A DNA stretch of 64,000 nt from Taenia hydatigena (Eukaryota > Platyhelminthes > Cestoda > Cyclophyllidea > Taeniidae), in contig JADWOT020000001.1 in assembly GCA_036345935.2 (NCBI GenBank), positions 36,528,825 through 36,592,824 on the forward strand. Reading direction: 5' to 3'. Shown piece after piece: positions 42,068-52,087 of the stretch. Positions within the stretch are counted from its first letter, which is position 1. Every line of letters begins with the position of its first letter. The position numbers were made by a program, and so were the translations under genes. Under the pieces are notes generated by a model that made no database searches, was not told the origin of the DNA, and saw only the letters and a list, made by a program, of their open reading frames with translations.

Positions 42068-43684
42068 ATGCCTTCGTCTTTTTGCACAGCGACGTTGTCT
42101 TTCAGGATGCCACGCATTAAGGGAACACCAAAACAAAAGGAAGCATCACTTCCTACGGTATTTACAAGCATTGATGCAACCACCACATCAGCGACAGCCG
42201 TGGTATCAAATATTTGCGTTACCCCAGCAACGGTTGCGCATCCACTTCAAGCATTTGCTCTGATGTCGAAGGTAATGGAGACTAGTAAATTTCCGATCTT
42301 TTCAGCACTTGATTCCAGCACAGACGAGCTTCTTTCCCCGATTGGCTTTGAAAGCTCTGGTTCGTCACCTTCCACTCTATTCTTTCTTCCTGAAAGGATT
42401 GCTTCCCAACCAGTGAGGGATCGGGACCGAGAGATAGTCACCTGCACCATCTGCCAGAAATCGATGCGTCGAGGTAGTCTTCGCGAGCACATGGATCGAC
42501 ACGAAAACAGTGGGAAATTCGAGTGCGAATTGTGTGGCAAGAACTTCAGCCGCGCTAGCGCACGTGAAAAGCACATTCGAACGCATACGGGCGAAAGACC
42601 TTTTAAATGCGACCTCTGTCCAAAGGCTTACAGACAGAAGGTTCACCTGAACGAGCACATGCGATCACATTCGGGTGAAAGACCTTTTGTTTGTAGGTTA
42701 TGTGGATTCTCGCTTGCCTCAAAGTCTCTTCTTAATCGACATTTACGTACTCATGGTGTCAAAAACGGTGCTAATGATGCTCCCGGTATGTGGTTGCGCA
42801 CTGACGCACCAAAATCACAGGTCCTGGCAGCAGCTGGAGCTGTTGGGAGATCCATAGACGCCGAGATACGCGTTAAAGGTGGACTGGAAGATGAGGAAGA
42901 AGGCCCAGAAACTCTACATGTCACGGCTTTAAATGCGATGGCAACCGTGGCGGCGTTGGGGCGGAAACATCTGTGTCCCGAGTGTCCAGCCGGTTTCCCT
43001 ACAATTCAAGCTTTAAGATCGCATCGGGTTACCACGCATAATTTGGTAATAGAACACGCATGCGAGACTTGTAGAGCTACATTCAGTTCGAAGAAGGCAC
43101 TAAAAACGCATTTGCGAACTGAGCATCCACAGGTGAAACTAATTTGCTACTGCTTTAATCTAAGTAACAAAGATTTAATTTGGTAAATTTTGGTGCTTCA
43201 GATATGCCCTTTGTGCGAACAAGTGATGCCACAGCGTCGAAGGTGGGTCCTGGAAGTACACATTCGGGAGAAACACCCAGGAGTGTCTGCAGACTCAGTG
43301 ATTGGACCTTCGCCCTTGGCGACCGCAGTAGCGTTGAGTAATGCAAAACGGGGAGGCTTGTGTAAGGAGAAACAAGCTCTAAAGCGTCGTCGAACAGCGC
43401 AGATAAATCCGCCCAACGATGCTGCAACTATGAACAATCCAACAGAACAAGATTCCGCAAACATGGCTAAAGGGAATCTTTCTGAGTGCACTTCTGAAGG
43501 AAAAGATTGCGAAGGTTCTCTGATGATCACCCTAGATCACATAGGTGCGGAGGAAAGTGGTGGGAATGGCCATGAAGCTCCATCTACAACATTCAAGTTG
43601 TATTTCGAACCAATCTCGAGGCAACTGGACGAAAATGTGCCAATCCGGCAAATTTGTGATGCGTGTAATAGTGAAAGTGGGTAG
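42068..43684 (+). CDS. C2H2 zinc-finger protein
   Basis: Exon 1 is 42068-43132 and exon 2 is 43202-43684, separated by a 69-nt GT-AG intron; together 515 aa. Four C2H2 fingers lie in a block at residues about 126-230, with TGERPFKC and SGERPFVC linkers between the middle ones. Two more lie at about 305-355 (CPECPAGF..., CETCRATF...) and one follows the intron (CPLCEQVM...HIREKH). The protein is presumably a nuclear DNA-binding regulator; its targets cannot be read from sequence. The N-terminal 120 residues are Ser/Thr-rich and low in structure. The true start may be the second Met, at 42107 (MPRIKGTPKQ), because TTGTCTTTCAG just before it looks like a splice acceptor for a leader exon or spliced leader. 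A longer C-terminal isoform is possible through 44343-44490. No family name was recognised. Confidence 0.85.
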
Positions 43685-44342
43685 CAGAATGACATGACTT
43701 AGTCTTGGATGTTGTTGAATTGGGAAAGGGGGAGTAAATAAGATTTCAAAGGTTGCCACTTACTGTAAATTCATGAATCACACAAAGCAAACATTGGGCA
43801 CAAAGGCTGATATGCACAAATGGTGTGCACTATTCACATTCTTTGGGAGTTTGGTACGGCTGTATTGCAAGGCGAACTAAACATTTTGCAGGAATAGTAG
43901 TTAAGAAAATGAAGAAGTGCACCACGCTATTACTCGTAACTAAGTGGTTGATTGGCTCGTTCGTCCATCATTTACCCTTCCGTCTATTTTAGTGTGCCTG
44001 TTCTTTAAATTCCTTATCCGTTCATTCATATCTTTTCACTAGTTGTCGCTGTTCTAATTATCATCTTATATGCGATTTTGGCCACTTTCAAGCCTTCATC
44101 TTTCTCACACTCCCTTCATTCTTCTCAAGTGAGCTCGCTCTTCTTTCGATGTTGAGGTTTGCCAAATGTGTTCTGTCATCGTATGAGTCATGAAGACGCA
44201 AGTGCATTCGGTGGCTCACATTCCGGCGTGATTAACTCGAAACGGAAACCACCTGCACAGAACACAAAAATGTCACCATTTAAAGGGTACCACCACCCAC
44301 CCACTTAATAAATTTCGTTTTCGCTTTTCCTTCACACCTTAG

Positions 44343-44490
44343 GTTTGAAAACCCCATTACCGTCACAGAGCAAAATCTTAGCCCGCAGCGAATGCTCTAC
44401 TGCGCCCGAGGTCAAACTGGAGGAGAAGAAAACAAGCAAGAGGAGGTGGATTGTGCATACTCCCTAGACATCAAAAACTCTTTAATGTGA
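44343..44490 (+). CDS. Possible third exon of the zinc-finger gene
   Basis: A strong acceptor (TTTTCCTTCACACCTTAG) precedes an open segment that ends at TGA after 49 codons including the stop. If exon 2 ended at 43680 using the GTAGCA donor, phase 2 would be kept and the C-terminus would become NSESG followed by FENPITVTEQNLSPQ and 33 more residues, 563 aa in total. The stop codon used without splicing lies inside that donor (gGTAG). The donor is weak and no homologue was recognised, so this is a tentative alternative end. Confidence 0.35.
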
Positions 44491-47400
44491 TGTTTTCGTG
44501 GCCTAAAATGCGACTTGACTACCAAAGAAAGAAGGCAATCGAAGGTGAGGTGAGGCATCTTCTCGTGCTGATGCGGTGATGATCACGCACACGCGAGCAC
44601 TCGCACCTCAGTCCACCCCAGAATCCACCCAAACAAGTCACCTCTCCTCAGCTCACCCCAACCAAACGGATCGCCCACCTCACATCCCTCCTTCTTGTGA
44701 GTCCTCGAAGGCATCTGAGAGAGGAGACAGATGAGACAGACAAGTTGGGTGATTTGCACGCTGATTTCGGTGTGGACTTAGAAAAGAGAGGCAGTGAGTA
44801 CAATGCTGAATCCGACTGCTGAGAAGATGCGAGGGTATGTCGACTGGGAGTGTCAGACGCCTGTCTTTCATGTGTGCCACATCGCACAGCAGCGTTGTCC
44901 TGTGTGAAAGAATTTCTACACAACGTAGCTGACCACACCTCGCACAATCGGCACTCACTTTCCGAGGTTCACGCCAAGGTGATTTGCGAATCCACTGTCA
45001 TCATTGTGTTGCCACCTCTGCTGGGTGGATGCGCGTGTTGGGGGGCATGGTGTGACATCGTGACAACGCATGATGTTTCCAGTCGCTTCCACCCTCGTGC
45101 CAAAATCGTGGCTGGTTTCGGTGTCTATTCACCTAGCAAACACCTTTTAAATGAAATGTTGTCTTTGACGTTGCCTTCATCCTCACTGCACAAGTTGCCA
45201 AAGCCATGACAATGGAGAATTGATATTCATCTGAGCATCGTCTAGGCAACACTCTTTAACATTTCCTACCCCCAAACAATAGCACATTCATTGCTGTCAT
45301 CGAAGTTCACCTCTCCGTCAAACTACAATTCCTTTCCATCATTTGCTCTTATTTGAAGCACCGATTTTTACAATGGAGGATCGCATTTGTAATCCTAATT
45401 AGAATGGGATGAGGTCTCTGCTTGAGAGTAGAACGACAATATCGTGGGTTATGGAAAAGCACTGTTGCACGTCCCACGCATTTGCGCACCCGCACACACC
45501 TAAACGCCCACGGAAGTGTCGATGCTGACGCATCCGGTGGTTGAGTTTGTAATGCCGCTCACACAAGGAGGACCTGCATCATGTGGTTGCGTTTGAAGTG
45601 TCACAACGCTAATTCGTCCCCGGCTTGTGTGTGTCAGTGGGTGGATGTAAAGATGCTGCTTAGAAACCAATCCGCATCCGATACTCTCATGAAGAATCAG
45701 AGTGATTGCCAATGATGTGATGCTAGTAATCCGTAATGTTGGCTTCGCAGCAGATTAACAGGACTCGACATTTTGGCGTGGATTACTTTTTTAGGGGAGG
45801 GGGAAAAGAAAGCGAAGAGAGGTGGAAGTGCGTGGAGAGAGGAGAGGGGTGACTGTTGCGTTGGTGCTGCCATGTTCAGAGGTCTAGTGATGATTGTTGT
45901 GACGGTTTGTGCAACTTCTTATGTATGGGATCGCCGAATGATAGGGACGGTAAATGTGATACCAGTCCCGTTGAGGCACCGATCAGGTCACGTTTCGATT
46001 GTGCATGGATAATACTTACCATTATGGAGCGCTTTGCGTGAAACTGGTGGAGAACGGAGGAAGAAAATGGGGAGTGGAAAGAAGGGGAGGAAGGAAAGAG
46101 GCTTTAATGAGTGGACAATTGCAGGGATGTGAAAGTAGCAGCGTAAGCACATGACACAAGTCGTTCATAACTCATTTGTCAATCACTAACGTGTCTCCTT
46201 GCTTCGGCAGTGCCAGTTATTTCTTACTACCTCACTCTCCCATAACCAGCATGCGAGATGTGGTGGTGGTGGTGGTGGTGGTGGTGGTGGTGGTGGTGGT
46301 GGTGGTGGTGGTGGTGGTGGGTGGTAGGTTGAGTGCGTGTTGGTTGGTGGCTGTGTGGTGCGTGGTGTGGTGGTCGGTGGTGGTTGGTGGTGGTGGTGGT
46401 TGGTGGTGGTGTGGTGTCGTGGTGGTGGTGGTGGTGCGTTGCTGTTGAGTGGTTGGTGGTGTCGTGGTGTGGTGGTGTGGCTGGTGGTTGTGGTTGGTGT
46501 GTGGTTGGTGGTGGTGGTGGTGGTGGTGGTGGTGTGGTGGTGGTGGTGGTGGTGGTGGTGGTGGTGGTGGTGGTGGTGGTGGTGGTGGTGGTGGTGGTGG
46601 TGGTGGTGGGAGTTTCTTGTGTCTAGCCCCTAACCCATGCCTTGCTGCTGATAACGTGTGTCTGAGTGAAGATGTGTCATGAAGGCTAACTATGGAGCGA
46701 AAAGCCTTTTACCCGCAGTTGCGGTAGGATTGGCGCCTCATTGTACACACTGTCTGTCATCCCCTGCACACTGACTGCCAAGTCCTTTCCACAAACAATT
46801 CATTAACTGTGTTTCGCGCAATTTTTCCGAGCAAGTTAGCCTTTCTCCTTGCAAGTACACTGCGATCGTGCATTAATAAAGTGAAAGAGACGCTTCGCTG
46901 TAGCGGGTGATAAGAAAGTGTGAATATTGGGGCATGAGATTGGGGATAGATGGTTTGATAGGTGGTGGAGGAGCAGGTGCCACAAGGTTCGTGGTGAGGT
47001 CGTGAAAGATGACCTCCTTTGTGTGGAAAGCAGTTAAGCCTTATGCCAGTGATGTCTCTTGTCAAGTGCTGGCTCTGCACCACTCAGTGGTGGACGATAC
47101 TCTTACTGCCATCGCACCACCTGAGTCAATGTTGCTTCAAGATTAGAACATACTTAATAAAAACAAGAGCCACGTAATAGAGGCACTCACTAGTTTGCTA
47201 TTTCCTTTTAGATCAAGGCATGCATTAAAAACCTCCCAATGAAATGATATTCCTTTTTCTTGTTTATTTATCCTCCTGTTTGTATTTCACTATTGCGTAA
47301 CTTCAAACATCGGCTCTTTGGGGAACAGCCCCACATTTTGCAAAAGTTTCGCAGCGGTTTCCAGATGAGAGCTTTGAGATTGCTTTTACTCGCGAACCAC

Positions 47401-47958
47401 GTGATAGAGATGATCGTCTTTTGAGAGGGCAGCTTCGATTACTCTTCTGCTCTGAGTTAACCCAAAGCCATTCACCCGCAACACTTGTCTTTTCCCTGAC
47501 GTTGTACCAAGAATCCCAGTCACTTAACTCAGAACGTTTTTGAACGTGAATAGGAAGTAGCACCTTCACTAAATGGACGGATGTGCTGCGATTTGACTCA
47601 GTCAAATGCTTTAGCAAAAAGGAGTCGATTTATGTTCCGGTGTCTAAGCGCAGTACATTCCTTTCATTGACTAGTTGACTTAGATTCGTCCATTCACAAA
47701 ACTAGTTGACGCTTCTTAGGTGCCGTGAAATTGATCAAAACATTCGATTCGATTCCAAAAAGTTGGTTACCTTCTCCTCAACAACGAATCAAAAAGACAG
47801 CCAGGAATCGCTTATTAAGAAAGCTGTGGGCAGGCAGAAAACAAGGTAAAGACAGGGGTTCCACACAAATTTATAGGTTATTTTAATAACAAAAAGGGAA
47901 GAAGGGGATAAGGAAAGAAAAGAACATAGAATTCAGTCGCAAGGCGTAAGAGAATTAA
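44491..47958. other. Intergenic region with simple repeats
   Basis: Lies between the plus-strand zinc-finger gene and the 3' end of the minus-strand mucin-like gene. Apart from the TGG-repeat block, I see no exon with usable splice sites, no RNA gene and no LTR copy. Confidence 0.45.
46259..46610 (+). repeat. TGG/TGGG microsatellite block, 350 bp
   Basis: Two nearly pure (TGG)n arrays, at about 46259-46325 and 46505-46610, flank a degenerate TGG/TGTGG stretch. Translations of this block are runs of Val, Trp or Gly and do not indicate a protein. G-rich triplets on one strand could form G-quadruplex-like structures. Confidence 0.95.
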
Positions 47959-50010
47959 CTAAAAATATTGCTCACGTCCATCATCGTCAGGTTCGAACTC
48001 GAAATTTGGAACTCTGAGGGATTTGACAAGAAGATAGATTCCAAGCAGCAAAAGGAAAAACAAAATCACGCCGATGACAATGCCTGCGATCGCTCCATTT
48101 GAAAGACCTATAAGTAAAAAAGGATTAATAATAATAAGAAGCAATGCTATAACATACGTGAGGATGGAGTAGCCGTAGAAAAGGGAGTAGCGGTCGAAGA
48201 CACAGGAGTTGGTGGTTCCGGTTCTGAAGGGGTGGTCGTAGTCTTGGAAGTCGGGGATATGGAGGCAGTGTCAGTGCTGCTTACAGTGTTGGTTCCAGTT
48301 TCGGAAGATGGTGATGAAGTGCTTGTTTGAGGAATCGAGGTGGTGGTGTCGCTGCCAACAGTGGTGGTTCCAGTTTCGGAAGATGGTGATGAAGTGCTTG
48401 TTTGAGGAATCGAGGTGGTGGTGTCACTGCCAACAGTGGTGGTTCCAGTTTCGGAAGATGGTGATGAAGTGCTTGTTTGAGGAATCGAGGTGGTGGTGTC
48501 GCTGCCAACAGTGGTGGTTCCAGTTTCGGAAGATGGTGATGAAGTCCCCGTATGAGGAATCGAGGTGGTGGTGTCGCTGCCAACAGTGGTGGTTCCAGTT
48601 TCGGAAGATGGTGATGAAGTGCTTGTTTGAGGAATCGAGGTGGTGGTGTCACTGCCAACAGTGGTGGTTCCAGTTTCGGAAGATGGTAATGAAGTGCTTG
48701 TTTGAGGAATCGAGGTGGTGGTGTCACTGCCAACAGTGGTGGTTCCAGTTTCGGAAGATGGTGATGAAGTGCTTGTTTGAGGAATCGAGGTGGTGGTGTC
48801 ACTGCCAACAGTGGTGGTTCCAGTTTCGGAAGATGGTGATGAAGTGCTTGTTTGAGGAATCGAGGTGGTGGTGTCGCTGCCAACAGTGGTGGTTCCAGTT
48901 TCGGGAGATGGTGATGAAGTGCTTGTTTGAGGAATCGAGGTGGTGGTGTCGCTGCCAACAGTGGTGGTTCCAGTTTCGGAAGATGGTGATGAAGTGCTTG
49001 TTTGAGGAATCGAGGTGGTGGTGTCACTGCCAACAGTGGTGGTTCCAGTTTCGGGAGATGGTGATGAAGTGCTTGTTTGAGGAATCGAGGTGGTGGTGTC
49101 ACTGCCAACAGTGGTGGTTCCAGTTTCGGGAGATGGTGATGAAGTGCTTGTTTGAGGAATCGAGGTGGTGGTGTCGCTGCCAACAGTGGTGGTTCCAGTT
49201 TCGGGAGATGGCGTTGAAGTGCTTGTTTGAGGAATCGAGGTGGTGGTGTCACTGCCAACAGTGGTGGTTCCAGTTTCGGAAGATGGTGATGAAGTGCTTG
49301 TTTGAGGAATCAAGGCGGTGGTGTCGCTGCCAACAGTGGTGGTTCCAGTTTCGGAAGATGGTGATGAAGTGCTTGTATGAGGAATCGAGGTGGTGGTGTC
49401 GCTGCCAACATTGGTGGTTCCAGTTTCGTGAGATGGTGATGAAGTGCTCGTGTGAGGAATCGAGGCAGCGGTCGAGATGACTGAATTTGTTGTTGAGACT
49501 TCTACCTTATATGTGGGAGTAGGCTCATCATGGTTTTCATTCATGGAAGCCAAAGGTAGTATTGCCCTACTCCCTTTCTCGACGTTAGAACTTGAATCAA
49601 ATTCACCGATGTTCGGTGAACTCCCATCGATTATTCTTCCTCTCTTTCTTCCATCCTTTACTTCTTTCAATCCATCCCGTAGATTAGCGTTCGTTAATTC
49701 TTGGAGAAAAGGAAACAAATCGATTACTTACTTGTTCAGCTCCCATTCCCTCATTACAAAACTAGTTTTACTGATTAAATAATAGACCCTTCATTTATCG
49801 CATAAATTATATGCAATTGTTGAATAAACCTCTGCGACAAAGCAAATAATTATGACGCAAGTGTTTATAGCAAAGAAGGTAAGCGAATCGGACAAATCGT
49901 TGGGAATAAAGGAGACACTAAAGATATGTATGGGCATGGATGGTGCTAGACGACATACCGAACGCGATGAGGCAAAGAAGCACTGCAGTCACACGATATG
50001 AGTACCGCAT
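47959..50010 (-). CDS. Mucin-like type I membrane protein with 25-aa repeats
   Basis: Three exons, 50010-49959, 49699-48158 and 48107-47959, join to 580 aa. Exon 1 encodes most of a signal peptide (MRYSYRVTAVLLCLIAF). Exon 2 encodes a charged lead-in (residues about 18-95), then sixteen 25-residue repeats of the type QTSTSSPSSETGTTT-VGSDTTTSIP, then a Thr/Pro-rich stalk. Exon 3 encodes a transmembrane segment (AIAGIVIGVILFFLLLLGIYLL) and a 21-residue acidic tail ending DDDGREQYF. The Ser/Thr/Pro content suggests dense O-glycosylation, as in mucin-like proteins of parasite teguments; that location is inferred. There are no Cys residues in the repeats. The last intron is 50 nt. No cysteine-knot, EGF or SEA module was seen. 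Confidence 0.88.
48262..49461 (-). repeat. Coding 75-bp tandem repeat, 16 copies
   Basis: The period is exactly 75 bp, a whole number of codons. Copies differ at few sites (for example GTGTCACTG/GTGTCGCTG, TCGGAAGAT/TCGGGAGAT). The outermost copies are the most divergent: HTSTSSPSHETGTTN at the N-terminal end and GTNTVSSTDTASIS at the C-terminal end. This is the pattern expected if unequal exchange or gene conversion keeps the centre uniform. Confidence 0.97.
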
Positions 50011-52087
50011 TTGAAAGGTTATGCAAACCGCTTTTACACCAGAGCTTTTATATCCCGTTTGGCTATTGAGAGTGTTGGAGGTTGAAGTGGTTGTCAGGTG
50101 AATGCACACTCGCATATTTACAATGCCTACGTCACACTCCGCCGCTTAATCACGACATCAGACTTGAAGCACATCATCCGATTTCTGAGAAAGAATTAAA
50201 TGAATAGAACGCGGACGCGTACTCGTGCATTAAACTGCGAATGCGGCAATTCTGAAACAATCAAAAATTATCTTTGCACTTCCAAAACGAGCTTGACGAA
50301 AAGGATTGGCATCGCCTGTCTTCAGAGCGCAATACCACCTTCTTCCAGAGAGTGTCCTATGGTCCTCACCACTGGGAGAGGCAGCATTGTCAACTACTGC
50401 ATGGTCATGCTCATACTTTCAAGGAAGACTCAAAGAAAACCGACTCGAATAAGAAATTGTGTAGGCTTCTCTGACCAGTTAGGAGTGGGAATGTCTCCCA
50501 CAGTCGATTGGTCACGCACACTCATTCGACATGACAATTCCTTTGGGTAACTGTGCCATTGTGAGTCACCGACGGGGGTGGCTCGCATGACCGGGTAGAG
50601 GAGCTTTAGCTGACCCGTATAGCCTTTTAGGGAGTTACCACCTTGATGGTGTTGAAAACTGCTTTTTGACAAGTTCCACTCACACAAGTGGTGAAATGAG
50701 GGAGTCTTTCTGCTCCCGATTATCTTCTAACTTTGAGCATCGTAACCCACATCAGTTCATCTGCAATGCAAGTCAGATTCCACAACGTCATGTAGATGTG
50801 TGGGAATGACCAACGAGGCTAGGGCATGCAATTTCATTGAAGAAGATGTAGACGGCAACTCCCTCTCTTATCATACTGATGTGCACTACGTCTAGCGGCT
50901 GCGAATTCACTAACACTACCTCCGACTCTGTCGTACAGTTAGGCACATCGGAAGTAGAATGGTGACAACAGGAGGGTTAGGCACGAGGCTTAGGAGAAGC
51001 ATGAGTCTACGTAGGAATTCCACATTTCTATCTGGCCATATGTCTAAAGATGCGTAATTTGAAGGTGTCATGACTTGTTCAGTGGCTTGGCAACTTGGTG
51101 CTCTGACCGCGAACTTCCCTTTCATCTTCATACTCCCACGGATTGTTTCAATTTCAAACTGACTAAGATCAGGGTTGCGAGATATTGTGAAACCCAAATT
51201 TACCCACAACACTACACACAAACTGTGTAATTTCGCCAAACACACAGTTCATTTCTAACAGAGAACAAGAGGTAATGCATTAAGTGTGAAGTGCTGATTA
51301 ATTTGTTCAATCCGACAGATTGATAAAAAGAATGTGGTTGCGGTCTCAAAAAAAGCGGACTTAATCATATATCTATGAAGCTTTCACAGTTGTGTTATAA
51401 TGCTAACTGGTTTTTGCATTCACCAGCTATGATTTCGCTTTCAACTACCGTTAGTACTCATCAATTAGGCGCTCTCATGACAGTAATGTACTGCGGGTAG
51501 CTGATTGTTGCAACCACAGAATGTGGGCGTGCGCAGAGGTAGAGCCTTATTGCACCTGTGAAACTCGTAATCTACACACGAAAACTAGGGCGACTTTTAA
51601 AGCAGTGGTGAACAAGCCTTGATTGAAGTCGTAGCGTCATGTTTTGCCCAGTGCATTTCAAGCATAGAGGGTAGATATGTTGTAAGTAGAGAGTTCAACG
51701 TGGTTTGACACCGTCCACCACTTTTAGTTACAATGCTGTATTTTTACGAGTAAATAAGAAGTTTTTGCAGAGGATATTCAAAAAAGAAGGGCATGCACAT
51801 GCACTGATACAACTGCATTATTTGTCGTCCAATGCTCGTCGCATTACTCGTCCTACGTGGTTGCATGCCACTTAGTGTCCACATCAACTGCTGCTACCTT
51901 CTGGTCGGGTGATTAACACTTTAGTCAAATGCCATTGTGATTGGAAGAATTAGTGCTTTGATAACTGCATTTGTGCATCCTGACATCCTAGTCAAAACCA
52001 AGGAGCTAATTTCCACTCATCACATGCTCTTCTAGGTAGATAGCGTTGAAAAAGCTGTCAAAGAGAACACAAAACACCATTCATTCC
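50011..52087. other. Spacer between the IQGAP 3' end and the mucin-like gene
   Basis: Both flanking genes run on the minus strand. The part next to 50010 should hold the mucin-gene promoter and the part next to 52087 the IQGAP 3' UTR. A plus-strand open segment at about 50256-50474 is noted in the findings but not called as a gene. Confidence 0.5.

Noticed and set aside
46259..46633. Long Val/Trp/Gly-rich frames
   Set aside because: Translations of a TGG microsatellite; no start context or non-repetitive protein sequence.
48262..49461. CRISPR-like array
   Set aside because: The repeats are contiguous, in frame and without unique spacers, in a eukaryotic gene. It is a coding minisatellite.
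48308..49480. 390-codon open frame on the plus strand across the mucin repeats
   Set aside because: It is the antisense of a 75-bp repeat that happens to lack stops. The other strand has a signal peptide, transmembrane segment and in-phase splice sites.
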